Source: Rhizobiaceae bacterium
GTDB taxonomy: Bacteria; Pseudomonadota; Alphaproteobacteria; Rhizobiales; Rhizobiaceae
Direction: 5' to 3'
Assembly: GCA_019635695.1 (NCBI GenBank)
Contig: JAHBYZ010000032.1
Location: 1-33,769, forward strand
Length of the DNA stretch: 33,769 nt
The notes beneath the pieces are model-generated. The model was not told the origin of the DNA. It ran no database searches and saw nothing but the letters and a program-made list of their open reading frames with translations. Shown here in pieces: positions 17,422-31,057 of this stretch (position 1 is the first letter of the stretch; the number at the start of each line of letters is the position of its first letter). Both the position numbers and the translations under genes were made by a program.

Positions 17422-19808
17422 TCAGACCAGATAGGTGTCCGACAGCAGGTCGGACAATTCGGCCAGTTTTCCGCGCAGGTCGCCGAGCAGGGCCGCGTCG
17501 ACGGTCTCCGGCGTGTGCAGCGACATCGCGGTGTGCAGTTCCAGGATCAGCCGCTGCAAGGGCGAGAGCTGGCCGCGCTGGCCGGCGCCGGGCAGCAGCG
17601 CCAGCTGGTCGCGTATCTCGGTGAGCTGGTAGAGGATGGCGCGCGGGTTGGACTCGTCCAGCGCCAGGAGGTCGATCACGGTGCCCCGCGAGGTGGTCAC
17701 CGAATAGCGGCGGCGATGGGTCATCACGCTGTCGCCGATCTCGATGACCAGATCGAGCGCGCCGTCCGGCGCGTCCCGGCCGGTGAAGGCAGCAAGCACC
17801 GACGCAATGCTGAGCGCGCGCTCCAGCGCCCGCCCGATAGTCAGGAAGCGCCAGCCGGTGAAGCGGTACATGTTTTCGTGCACGAGACCGGAGAAGCCGG
17901 CGATCTTGCGCAGCAGCACGCTCATGGCACGCGCCGCGTCGTCGCCGGGCTGAACCGTACCGGCCATGCGGCGCGTGGTCTTCAGCAGGTCGTTGAGCGC
18001 CATCCATCCGTCGACGGAGAAGCGGTCGCGGATTCGGCTGGCGCTGTTCAGCGCATAGCCGAGCACGTCGATCAGCGCGGGCGCGATGCCGGCCGCCGTG
18101 TCCGCGCCGTAGCCCGAGAGGTATTCGGCGAGCGCGGCGGGCAGCGGCGCGTCCTCGTCGCCCGTTTCGGCCAGCCGCGTGTGATAGGCGCGCAGCAGCC
18201 GCATCAGGCCCTCGGCGCGTTCCACGTAGCGACCGAGCCAATAAAGATTGTCCGCCGCGCGGCTGGGCAGCGCGCCGGGCGCGGCGCGGGCGAACGGCGT
18301 CTCGGCGGTCGGCAGCATCGTGTCGGAGACGTGGTCGCGGTCGGCGACCACCCACACGTCCGCCACCGAGCCACCCTTCTGCATGGCGATCGCGGCGGGA
18401 TCGTCGCTGCGGCCGATGCGGGCATAGCCGCCGGGCATGACCTGCCAGCCGTCGCGAGTGCGGGCGAGGAAGACGCGGATCGACATGGGCCGCGGCGCGA
18501 GCCGGCCGCCGACATAGGCCGGCGTCGTCGACAGGGTGACGGCCTCCTGCCCGACCAGCAGCGCGCCGTCCTGCTCCAGTATCTCGGCCAGCGGCCGGCC
18601 GATGTCGCCGGGCAGGCCGGCATCGGCCTCGAAGGGCAGCCGCGTCGACAGCGCCGGCGAGATCGTCATACGGTCGGCGTTGGCGAGCACGGCGTCGCGC
18701 TCGGCCTGCTGGCCGCACCACCAGGTGGCGATGTTGGGCAACAGCAGCGGCCGACCGGTGAGCGCCTCGCAGATGCGTGGCAGGAAGGCGAGCAGGGCGC
18801 GCGTCTCCAGCACGCCGGCGCCGAGCGCGTTGACCATGGTAACGGAGCCCTCGCGGACCGCGCGAACGAGACCCGGCGTGCCGAGGCGGGAACTTTCGTC
18901 CAGTTCCAGCGGGTCGGCGAAAGCGGCGTCGAGGCGGCGCCAAAGCACGCTGACCGGCGACAGGCCGGCGACGGTGCGCACCATAAGCCGACCGCCCTCG
19001 ACCGTCAGGTCCTCGCCCTCCAGCAACATGAAGCCGAGATAGCGCGCAATGTACGCGTGCTCGTAATAGGTCTCGTTGAGCGGGCCGGGCGAGAGGATGG
19101 CGACCCGGCTGTCGCTGCTCTCCCGCATGTCCATGAGCGCGTCCCGGAAGGCCCGGAAAAAGCCGGCGAGACGATGCACCGCGGAATCGGCGTAGAAATC
19201 GGCGAAGACGCGTGAGGTCGCGACGCGGTTCTCCAGCGCGAAGCCGGCGCCCGAAGGGGCCTGCGTGCGGTCGCCCAGCACCCACCATTTTCCGTCCGGG
19301 CCACGGCCGATCTCGAAGGCGACGAAGTTGAGGAAGTGCCGGCCGCGCGGGGCCACGCCCACCAGCGGGCGCAGCCATTCCGGGCTCATGGCGACCAGCG
19401 AGGCTGGCAGATGGCCGTCAGCGACCAGCCGGCCGGAGCCGTAGAGGTCGGCGACGACACGCTCCAGCAGGTCGGCGCGCTGGATCAGTCCGGCCTCGAT
19501 GCCCTTCCACTCGCTCTCCGCGATCAGCACGGGCACATGCGCCAGCGGCCAGTCGCGCTCGGTCGACTGGCCGTCGCGATACTGACGGAAGAACACGCCG
19601 GCATCGCGCAGATACTGGTCGCCGCGGGCGAAACGTTTCGCCACTTCCCCCGGCGACAGCTCGGCGAAATGCGCGGCGAAGCTCGCCCATGCGGGGCGCA
19701 GATTGCCGGCCGCGTCCTTCAGTTCGTCCGGCACGCCCGGCAGCGTGCGGTAGCCGGCAAGCAGCCGCGCGGTCGGGTCCGGCTGGCGGGCGCGGTCAGG
19801 GACGGCGC

Positions 19809-19812
<4 letters not shown>
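17422..19812 (-). CDS. Circularly permuted ATP-grasp fused to alpha-E domain
   Basis: This 796-residue protein joins two proteins that are often separate. Residues about 40-490 form a circularly permuted ATP-grasp ligase of the COG2308 type, with [33 protein letters not shown] and [12 protein letters not shown]. Residues about 515-796 form a helical alpha-E domain (COG2307/DUF403), opening with [23 protein letters not shown]-grasp enzymes join a carboxylate to an amine through an acyl-phosphate, so a peptide-bond-forming role is predicted. ATG 19812 overlaps the stop of the DUF2126 gene by 4 bp (ATGA), and the transglutaminase gene follows at 2 nt. The family's biochemistry is not established. 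Confidence 0.92.
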
Positions 19813-23159
<3,347 letters not shown>

Positions 23160-23288
23160 GGCGCCCGGAATGCTGTGCTCCCGGCTGCGAAGGTTCCACA
23201 AATTTTTGCGCCGCACCATGATTTTGTCGCCGGCTTGCGCAGGAACCTTAACGCGGACCAAGGGGTTGAGCGGCGGTCGGAGCGCCGC

Positions 23289-24344
23289 ATGTTGCAATCG
23301 CCAGCCAGACACACCGAGACAGACCCCGCGACGGAAGCCGCGGTCGAGCGCGCGTCGCTCGCCTATGTCAGCGACACCGAACCCGGGATAAGGCGAAAGG
23401 GTGCGCCGAAACGGTTCCGGTATATCGACGCGAATGGCCGCAAGATCGGCGAAGGCGCCGCGCTGGAGCGCATACGCGCGCTGAGCATCCCGCCGGCCTG
23501 GACCGACGTATGGATCTGTCCAGATGCGGACGGGCACATACAGGCGACCGGCCGCGACATGAAGGATCGCAAGCAATATCGCTACCACGAGCGCTGGGCC
23601 GCCTGCCGCGACGAGGTCAAGTTCTCGTCGCTGGCCGCCTTCGCAAGGGCGCTGCCGAAGCTGCGGGAGCGCACCGACGCCGATCTGCGCCGGCGTGGGC
23701 TGCCAAGGGACAAGGTGCTCGCCTCGATCGTCTGGCTGCTCGACAACACGATGATCCGCGTCGGCAACGCGCAATATGCCCGCGACAACAAGAGTTTTGG
23801 CCTGACCACGCTGCGAAGCAGGCATATCCAGATCGACGGGGCGAAGCTGCGTTTCGACTTCAAGGGCAAGTCGGGCAAGGACTGGAAGGTGCGGCTGACC
23901 GACCGGCGCATGGCGCGGGTGCTGAAGGGCCTGCAGGAACTGCCGGGGCAGCATCTGTTCCAGTATGTCGGCGACGACGGCGAGAGGCGCGTCGTGCGTT
24001 CGGAACACGTCAATGCCTGGATCGCCGAGGCGACGGGCGACGACTTCACGTCCAAACATTTCCGCACATGGGGCGGCACCGTGCGGGCGATGTCGATCCT
24101 CGCCGGCCGGGAGCTGCCCGAAGGCAACGTCAAGCGCGCGCTCAACGCGGCGATCGACGAGGTCGCCGGCCGGCTCGGCAACACCCGCGGGGTTTGCCGG
24201 CGCTGCTACGTTCATCCGGCGGTGATCGAACACTGGCAGGAGGGGAAACTGGGCGAAGAGGTCAAAGCCGTTAAGCGCGCGCGGCGCAAGGGACTGGACG
24301 ACGAGGAAGCGGTCGTGGCGGCATGGCTGGAGAAATTCGCCTAG
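23289..24344 (+). CDS. DNA topoisomerase IB (poxvirus-like bacterial type)
   Basis: The 351-residue protein starts at ATG 23289 ([16 protein letters not shown]) with a CGGAGCG ribosome site; the frame back to 22998 overlaps the divergent gene and is rejected. It has the N-terminal beta domain ([18 protein letters not shown]) and a tyrosine-recombinase-like catalytic domain. The expected active-site residues are Arg157 (NTMIRVGN), Lys194 (KGKSG), Arg259 (KHFRTWGGT) and nucleophile Tyr307 (RRCYVHP). It nicks and reseals one DNA strand through a 3'-phosphotyrosine, relaxing supercoils. Many rhizobia carry one copy. It is divergent from the DUF2126 gene and followed by a probable terminator and pncB. 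Confidence 0.95.
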   Translation: MLQSPARHTETDPATEAAVERASLAYVSDTEPGIRRKGAPKRFRYIDANGRKIGEGAALERIRALSIPPAWTDVWICPDADGHIQATGRDMKDRKQYRYHERWAACRDEVKFSSLAAFARALPKLRERTDADLRRRGLPRDKVLASIVWLLDNTMIRVGNAQYARDNKSFGLTTLRSRHIQIDGAKLRFDFKGKSGKDWKVRLTDRRMARVLKGLQELPGQHLFQYVGDDGERRVVRSEHVNAWIAEATGDDFTSKHFRTWGGTVRAMSILAGRELPEGNVKRALNAAIDEVAGRLGNTRGVCRRCYVHPAVIEHWQEGKLGEEVKAVKRARRKGLDDEEAVVAAWLEKFA

Positions 24345-24374
24345 GCGTGGCCCAAGCGGCCGCCCTTTTCTTTT
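24344..24374 (+). terminator. Probable intrinsic terminator after topoisomerase IB
   Basis: GGC-GT-GGCC (24344-24352) pairs with GGCC-GCC (24358-24364), with a two-base bulge and a CAAGC loop, and is followed by CTTTTCTTTT (24365-24374). The stop codon overlaps the stem by one base. This separates the topoisomerase gene from pncB. Confidence 0.6.
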
Positions 24375-24425
24375 CGCCCGCCCGACCTTAGGAACGCGGT
24401 CACGGGTCGGGGCAAGGAGCCAGCC

Positions 24426-25730
24426 ATGCCAAAGACGGACATTGCGCGGCGGGTCTACAACCACGCCTGGAAGCTCGATCCGATCGTGCGCAGCCTGCTC
24501 GACACGGATTTCTACAAGCTGCTGATGCTTCAGATGATCTGGAGCCTGTATCCGAAGGTCGAGGCGACCTTCACTTTGATCAACCGCACCAAATCGGTGA
24601 AGCTTGCGCAGGAGATCGACGAGGGCGAACTGCGCGCCCAGCTCGACTATGCGCGCTCGCTGACGTTTTCCAAGAAGGAGATGATCTGGCTGGCGGGCAA
24701 CACATTCTATGGCCGCAAGCAGATCTTCGATCCCGAGTTCCTGCGCTGGCTGGAGGATTTTCGCCTGCCGGAATACGAGCTGTCGAAGGCTGACGGGCAA
24801 TACCGGCTCGATTTCCACGGGCCGTGGAGCCACACGAGCCTGTGGGAAATCCCGGCGCTGGCGATCATCAACGAGCTGCGCTCACGCGCGGCGCTGAAGG
24901 AGCTCGGCCAGTTCGCCATCGACGTCACCTATGCCCGCGCCAAGGCCAAGATGTGGGACAAGGTGGAGCGGCTGAAGAAGCTGCCGGACATCCGCATCTC
25001 CGACTTCGGCACGCGGCGGCGGCATTCGTTCCTGTGGCAGCGCTGGTGCGTGGAGGCGCTGAAGGAGGGCATCGGCGAAGCGTTTACCGGCACATCGAAC
25101 GTCAAGCTCGCCATGGACACGGACCTCGAAGCGCTCGGCACCAATGCGCACGAACTGCCGATGGTGCTGACGGCGCTGGCCGACGGCGAGGCGGCGATGC
25201 GCGCCGCGCCCTATCGTGTGTTGCAGGACTGGAACACGCTCTACGGTGGCAATCTGCTGATCGTGCTGCCCGATGCGTTCGGAACGGCAGCGTTCCTGCG
25301 CGACGCGCCGGACTGGGTGGCCGACTGGACCGGCTTCCGTCCCGACAGCGCGCCGCCGATCGACGGCGGCGAGCGCATCATCGAATGGTGGAAAGCGAAG
25401 GGCCGCGACCCGCGCGAGAAGCTGCTGATCTTCTCTGACGGCCTCGACGTCGACACGATCGTCAACACGTACCGACACTTCGAAGGCCGTGTGCGCATGG
25501 CGTTTGGCTGGGGCACCAACCTGACCAATGATTTCGAGGATTGCGCGCCGCTGCCAAACGACCGGCTGAAGGCGATCTCGCTGGTCTGCAAGGTGACCGA
25601 AGCCAACGGCCGGCCTGCGGTGAAGCTCTCGGACAATCCCGAGAAGGCCACCGGCGAACCGGAGGCGATCAAGCACTATCTGCGCATATTCGGCGATGCC
25701 GAACGCGTGCGGCAGAAGGTCAAGGTCTGA
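24426..25730 (+). CDS. pncB: Nicotinate phosphoribosyltransferase
   Basis: The 434-residue protein converts nicotinate, PRPP and ATP to nicotinate mononucleotide in the NAD salvage pathway. The family features are [19 protein letters not shown] near the N-terminus, [12 protein letters not shown] with the phosphorylatable His200, and the PRPP/phosphate loops [10 protein letters not shown] and [10 protein letters not shown]. The length and N-terminus agree with alphaproteobacterial PncB, and an AAGGAG ribosome site stands before ATG 24426. It is cytoplasmic and appears to be a single-gene unit, convergent with the agl operon. Confidence 0.96.
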   Translation: MPKTDIARRVYNHAWKLDPIVRSLLDTDFYKLLMLQMIWSLYPKVEATFTLINRTKSVKLAQEIDEGELRAQLDYARSLTFSKKEMIWLAGNTFYGRKQIFDPEFLRWLEDFRLPEYELSKADGQYRLDFHGPWSHTSLWEIPALAIINELRSRAALKELGQFAIDVTYARAKAKMWDKVERLKKLPDIRISDFGTRRRHSFLWQRWCVEALKEGIGEAFTGTSNVKLAMDTDLEALGTNAHELPMVLTALADGEAAMRAAPYRVLQDWNTLYGGNLLIVLPDAFGTAAFLRDAPDWVADWTGFRPDSAPPIDGGERIIEWWKAKGRDPREKLLIFSDGLDVDTIVNTYRHFEGRVRMAFGWGTNLTNDFEDCAPLPNDRLKAISLVCKVTEANGRPAVKLSDNPEKATGEPEAIKHYLRIFGDAERVRQKVKV

Positions 25731-25773
25731 GGTTGCGGGCTGAACGGGGGCGGCGCGGCGGGAGGAAGCCGCA

Positions 25774-25801
25774 CCGCCTCCGGCGCCTGCCGGCGCGGCG
25801 G
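25774..25801. terminator. GC-rich dyad between convergent pncB and aglK
   Basis: CCGCC-T-CCGGC (25774-25784) pairs with GCCGG-CGC-GGCGG (25789-25801) around a GCCT loop. It sits in the 90-bp gap between two convergent genes. No U-tract follows on either strand, so it may be only a barrier or pause site. Confidence 0.35.
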
Positions 25802-25820
25802 AGCCACGTGAGGCCGTGCG

Positions 25821-26930
<1,110 letters not shown>

Positions 26931-26971
26931 TTCGTTCCCCTCCCGTGGCCTCGCGCCACTTGTCACAGTTC

Positions 26972-28669
26972 CTAGGCGAGCCTTCCGAACCAGGCCTGGT
27001 AAGGCCCGAGCCTGATCGTGCCACCCTCGTTGCGGCCGTCGAAGCCGTGGCCGGGCACGGCGACGGGCGAGGCTCCCTCGGCCAGCTTCACCTCGGCAGG
27101 CTCTGCTGAAAGATTGAAAGCGCAGAACAGCCGCTCGTTGCCCTGGCTGCGGGTGAAGGCGACCGTGTCGCCGCTGGTTTCGACGAACTCTATTGCGCCC
27201 TTGACCAGCGCCGGGTGCGCCTGCCGGAAGGCCAGCATGCGACGGTAATGCGCGAGCATGGAGGCTTCGCTGTCCTCCTGCGTGTTGACCGCATGCACGA
27301 TGTGGTCGGCGGGCACGGGCAGCCACGGCTTGCCGGTCGTGAAACCGGCATTCGGCTCGAAGGACGACCACGCCATCGGCGTGCGGCAGCCGTCGCGGCC
27401 CTTGAACTCGGGCCAGAAGCGGATGCCGTAGGGGTCGCGCAAGTCCTCGAAGGCGAGATCGGCCTCAGGCAGCGCAAGCTCCTCGCCCTGGTAGATGCAG
27501 ACCGAGCCGCGCAGCGCAAACAGAAGCGCCGAGATGACTTTGAGATAGGCCTGCGGGTCGGCCTCGCCGGCGGCCCAGCGCGAGGCGTGGCGGACCACGT
27601 CGTGGTTGGAGAAGGCCCAGCAGGACCAGCCGTCGGTGGCCACTTCGCCGAAGCTCTCCAGCACGCGGCGGACCTTCGGGCCGTTGATCTTCTCGGGACC
27701 GAGGAAGTCGAACGAATAGCACATGTGCACGCGCTCGTTGCCGGCCGTGTAGGCGGCGACGACCTCCAGCCCGCGCTGGGCGTCGCCGACCTCGCCGACC
27801 GCCGCCTTGCCCGGATATTCCTCCAGCAGCGCGCGGAAACGGGCGAGGAAGCCGAGATTCTCCGGCCGGCTCTTGTCGTAGAGGTGGTCCTGATAGTTGT
27901 AGGGGTTGACCGAAGGCGCGGTGGAATAGTCGCGCTTTGCCGGGTCGAGCGCCGGATTGTCCTCCAGCCCCTGAGAGTGGAAGTAGAAGTTGATGGTGTC
28001 GAGGCGGAAGCCATCGACGCCGCGTTCCAGCCAGAAACGGGTGGCGTCGAGGAGCGCGTCCTGAACGTCGCGATTGTGGAAGTTGAGGTCGGGCTGTTCG
28101 GCGAGGAAATTGTGCAGGTAATACTGCTCGCGGCGGGTGTCCCACTGCCAGGCCGAGCCGCCGAAGATCGACAGCCAGTTGTTGGGCGGCGTGCCGTCCG
28201 GTTTCGAGTCTGCCCAGACGTACCAGTCGGAGCGCGGGTTGGTTCTGTTCGAACGGCTCTCGCGGAACCACGGATGCTGGTCGGAGGTGTGCGACAGGAC
28301 GAGGTCGATCATCACCTTCAGGCCCAGCCGGTGGGCCTCGGCGATGACGGCGTCGAAATCCTCAAGCGTGCCAAACATCGGGTCTACGTCCTTGTAGTCG
28401 GACACGTCGTAGCCGTAGTCGAGCATGGGCGACTTGAAGAAGGGCGAGATCCAGATGGCGTCGACCCCGAGCGAGGCGACATGCGGCAGGCGCGTGAGAA
28501 TGCCGCGCAGATCGCCGATGCCGTCGCCGTTCGAGTCCTGGAACGAGCGCGGGTAGATCTGGTAGATCACCGCGCCACGCCACCAGTCGCGATCGACCGC
28601 CGCCTCCGGCTTCGCCCCCGTCACAGACCCAGTCATCGTCGCCGCACTCATCATGGCCGTGGCTCCCAT
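26972..28669 (-). CDS. aglA: Alpha-glucosidase, GH13
   Basis: This 565-residue cytoplasmic enzyme hydrolyses alpha-glucosides brought in by AglEFGK. It has a GH13 (alpha/beta)8 barrel starting at VIYQIYPRSFQDSNGDGIGDL. The nucleophile is Asp224 (GFRLDTINF), the acid/base Glu293 (AVGEVGD), and the transition-state stabiliser Asp357 (FSNHDVVR). ATG 28669 follows the aglG stop by one base, the same spacing as between aglF and aglG, so coupling favours this start. ATG 28651 is the alternative and would drop six Ala/Met-rich residues. No signal peptide is apparent. Confidence 0.95.
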   Translation of the reverse strand: MGATAMMSAATMTGSVTGAKPEAAVDRDWWRGAVIYQIYPRSFQDSNGDGIGDLRGILTRLPHVASLGVDAIWISPFFKSPMLDYGYDVSDYKDVDPMFGTLEDFDAVIAEAHRLGLKVMIDLVLSHTSDQHPWFRESRSNRTNPRSDWYVWADSKPDGTPPNNWLSIFGGSAWQWDTRREQYYLHNFLAEQPDLNFHNRDVQDALLDATRFWLERGVDGFRLDTINFYFHSQGLEDNPALDPAKRDYSTAPSVNPYNYQDHLYDKSRPENLGFLARFRALLEEYPGKAAVGEVGDAQRGLEVVAAYTAGNERVHMCYSFDFLGPEKINGPKVRRVLESFGEVATDGWSCWAFSNHDVVRHASRWAAGEADPQAYLKVISALLFALRGSVCIYQGEELALPEADLAFEDLRDPYGIRFWPEFKGRDGCRTPMAWSSFEPNAGFTTGKPWLPVPADHIVHAVNTQEDSEASMLAHYRRMLAFRQAHPALVKGAIEFVETSGDTVAFTRSQGNERLFCAFNLSAEPAEVKLAEGASPVAVPGHGFDGRNEGGTIRLGPYQAWFGRLA

Positions 28670-28670
28670 C

Positions 28671-29822
28671 TCAGCCGCCCTTCACCGAGCCTGCGAGCAG
28701 GCCGCGGACGAAGTAGCGCTGCAGCGAGAAGAAGACGATAAGCGGCACGATGATGGTGACGAAGGCGGAGGTCGTCAGGATCTCCCAGTCGCCGCCGCGC
28801 GAACCGAGCAGCGCGTTGAGCTTGCCGGTCAGGACGAGCTGGTCGGCACCGGAGCCAAGGAACACCATCGCCACCAGCAGGTCGTTCCACACCCACAGGA
28901 ACTGGAAAATGGCGAAGGAGGCGAGCACCGGGAAGGACAGCGGCAGCACGATCTTGATGAAGATCTCGAAGTCGCTGGCGCCGTCGATGCGCGCCGATTC
29001 CATCAGTTCGCGCGGCAGGCCGGCCATGTAGCTGCGCAGCAGGTAGATGGCGAAGGGCAGGCCGAAGCCGGTGTGGGCGAGCCAGATGCCGAGATAGGTC
29101 TTGGCCGGCACGCCGAAGAACAGGCTCACGCCGTTGTAGAACTTCAGCAGCGGGATCAGCGTCATCTGCAGCGGCACGACAAGCAGGCCGATGATGACCG
29201 CGATGAGGATCGCGCGGCCGGGAAAGCGCATCCAGGCGAGCGCGTAAGCCGCGAAGGCGGCGATCATTATCGGGATGATGGTGGCCGGCACCGTCACCGT
29301 CAGCGAGTTCATAAAGGACCTGCCGATGCCTTCGGAAAACAGCACCGTCTTGTAGTTCTCGGCGGTGAAGCGCGGCGGGGTGGAGGCCGAGAAATAGACG
29401 CGGCGGCCCGAACCGCTGAATTCGGTCGCAGAGGTCGTGACGGCCGAGCCGTCGGCGTTGACCTGCAAGGTGACGCCCTCGCCGAGGTCGGCGACCTCGC
29501 CAGCGGCATATTGCGTGGGCGCCACGGCGCGCGTGCCGAAAGCGGTGATCTCGCGGCCGTCTCCGGCTTCGAGCAGATTGCCCTCGATCACCCACTTGCC
29601 GTCGCGCTGCACCTGCGCGTCCGGCCCGGGCAGTCGGCCGGCGGCCGTCTGCTCGGACGAGGCGAGCGCGGTCCACCAGCCGGACGCAACGATCTGGTTC
29701 TTGTCGCGCAGAGACGAGACGAGGATGCCGAGCGTCGGGATGGTCCAAAGCACAACGAAGAACAGCACCGCGAGATGGACGCCGTATTTCGAGACGGCGG
29801 ATTTTCCGGCTGCGCTGGCCAT
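28671..29822 (-). CDS. aglG: Alpha-glucoside ABC importer permease AglG
   Basis: The 383-residue MalG-family permease has a first membrane segment at about 15-37. A long periplasmic domain (about 40-168) with Gly/Asp-rich strands follows, then five further segments. This insertion is characteristic of AglG and absent from the permease at 8270-9199. The EAA loop is LPRELMESARIDGASDFEIF (269-288), and the tail RYFVRGLLAGSVKGG is typical. ATG 29822 begins one base after the aglF stop. With AglF it forms the channel for alpha-glucosides. Confidence 0.95.
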   Translation of the reverse strand: MASAAGKSAVSKYGVHLAVLFFVVLWTIPTLGILVSSLRDKNQIVASGWWTALASSEQTAAGRLPGPDAQVQRDGKWVIEGNLLEAGDGREITAFGTRAVAPTQYAAGEVADLGEGVTLQVNADGSAVTTSATEFSGSGRRVYFSASTPPRFTAENYKTVLFSEGIGRSFMNSLTVTVPATIIPIMIAAFAAYALAWMRFPGRAILIAVIIGLLVVPLQMTLIPLLKFYNGVSLFFGVPAKTYLGIWLAHTGFGLPFAIYLLRSYMAGLPRELMESARIDGASDFEIFIKIVLPLSFPVLASFAIFQFLWVWNDLLVAMVFLGSGADQLVLTGKLNALLGSRGGDWEILTTSAFVTIIVPLIVFFSLQRYFVRGLLAGSVKGG

Positions 29823-29823
29823 G

Positions 29824-30843
29824 TCAGTGCCCTCCCGCGCCGTCGCGCGTGGCGTTGCGGATGTTCCAGATCATGATCGGGATGACGGCGATCATGATGA
29901 TGACCGCGATGGTGGCGCCGCGGCCGAAATCACCGCCGCCGCGGAACATCCAGTCGAACATGAGGTTGGCCAGCACCATGGTGTTCCACTGGCCGTTGGT
30001 CATGGTCAGCACGATGTCGAACACCTTCAGCACCAGAATGGTGATGGTGGTCCACACCACGGCGATCGTGCCCCAGATCTGCGGCACCATGATCTTCCAG
30101 AAGATCTGGAAGCCGTTGGCGCCGTCGATCGTGGCAGCCTCGATGGTCTCCTCGGGAATGCCGCGCAGGGCTGCCGAGAGGATGACCATGGCGAAGCCGG
30201 TCTGGATCCAGATCAGGATCACCATCAGGAAGAAATTGTTCCAGAAGGGGATGGAGATCCAAACCTGCGGGTCGCCGCCCAGCCAGGTGACGAGAGCGTT
30301 GAGCACGCCGATCTGGTCCTGCTCGCCGCCGCGATACTCGTAGATGAATTTCCAGATGACGCTGGCGCCGACGAAGGAGATGGCGAGCGGCATGAAGATG
30401 AACATCTTGGCGATGTTGCCCCACCAGATCTTGTCGGTGAGCACGGCGATGATGAGGCCGAGGAAGGTGCAGGCGGCCGGCACGACCAGCAGCCAGAGGA
30501 AATTGTTGAGGATCGACTGGCGGAACTCGCGGTCGCCGAAGGCCCATTCATAGTTGTCGGTGCCGACGAAGTTCTGGCCGCCGCGATCCATGAAGGAGAG
30601 ACGCACGGTGTCGACGACGGGGTAGATCAGGTAGATGGCGAGGATGATCAGTGCCGGTCCGAGAAACAGCCAGGGCCGGATGTAGGACTGGCGGCGCAGA
30701 TTGTTGACGGCGGTGGCGCCGCTCTTGCCGCGCGCAGGCAGCGCCAGCTCGAGCAGCTGGTTGGCGCCCCAGAAATAGAAGACACAACCGCCAACGCCGA
30801 GCACGATGGTCAGGATCGCGGAAATGATCTGGCCGGTCATCAC
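29824..30843 (-). CDS. aglF: Alpha-glucoside ABC importer permease AglF
   Basis: The 339-residue MalF-family permease opens with an extra N-terminal membrane segment (about 5-25, MTGQIISAILTIVLGVG), then a basic cytoplasmic stretch and about six more segments. The EAA loop is IPEETIEAATIDGANGFQIF (229-248). The start lies at ATG 30843, directly followed by a second ATG, after a GGGGGAAC ribosome site. It is 214 bp downstream of aglE, and that gap holds a palindromic repeat, while aglG follows at once. Confidence 0.95.
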   Translation of the reverse strand: MMTGQIISAILTIVLGVGGCVFYFWGANQLLELALPARGKSGATAVNNLRRQSYIRPWLFLGPALIILAIYLIYPVVDTVRLSFMDRGGQNFVGTDNYEWAFGDREFRQSILNNFLWLLVVPAACTFLGLIIAVLTDKIWWGNIAKMFIFMPLAISFVGASVIWKFIYEYRGGEQDQIGVLNALVTWLGGDPQVWISIPFWNNFFLMVILIWIQTGFAMVILSAALRGIPEETIEAATIDGANGFQIFWKIMVPQIWGTIAVVWTTITILVLKVFDIVLTMTNGQWNTMVLANLMFDWMFRGGGDFGRGATIAVIIMIAVIPIMIWNIRNATRDGAGGH

Positions 30844-30917
30844 TGTTCCCCCGGGGTTGGATGACTGCCGCGCGGAGCGCGCGGGACTGGCTCCGAAAAA
30901 TTTTCGACGTCGCGCCG

Positions 30918-31030
30918 CCCCTCACCCTTACCCTCTCCCCGCATGCGGGGAGAGGGAGGCGTCAGCGTTGCGGCCGTCGCTCCTCTCCCCGTCTTTCACG
31001 GGGAGAGGATGCCGGCAGGCAGGTGAGGGG
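30918..31030. repeat. Composite palindromic intergenic repeat, copy 2 (aglE-aglF gap)
   Basis: The element has outer arms CCCCTCACC (30918-30926) and GGTGAGGGG (31022-31030). Inside are a perfect 26-bp palindrome (30931-30956, centred on GCATGC) and a second hairpin with an 11-bp stem (30982-30992 with 30998-31008, loop CTTTC). The same blocks occur at 2601-2702, but the two inner hairpins are in reverse order, with the same GAGGCGT...GTTG spacer. It ends 27 bp before the aglE stop, so in the transcript it forms a tight structure just 3' of aglE. Confidence 0.85.
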
Positions 31031-31057
31031 CAGCGCCGGCCTCACCAAGCCCGCATG

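Noticed and set aside
16535..19378. A 947-codon frame joining the transglutaminase to an upstream extension
   Set aside because: The upstream part is an out-of-frame shadow of the ATP-grasp/alpha-E gene. The real start (ATG 17419) is two bases after that gene's stop.
27215..28741. A 508-codon plus-strand frame antisense to aglA
   Set aside because: It lacks any family signature, and the aglA strand has all GH13 catalytic motifs.
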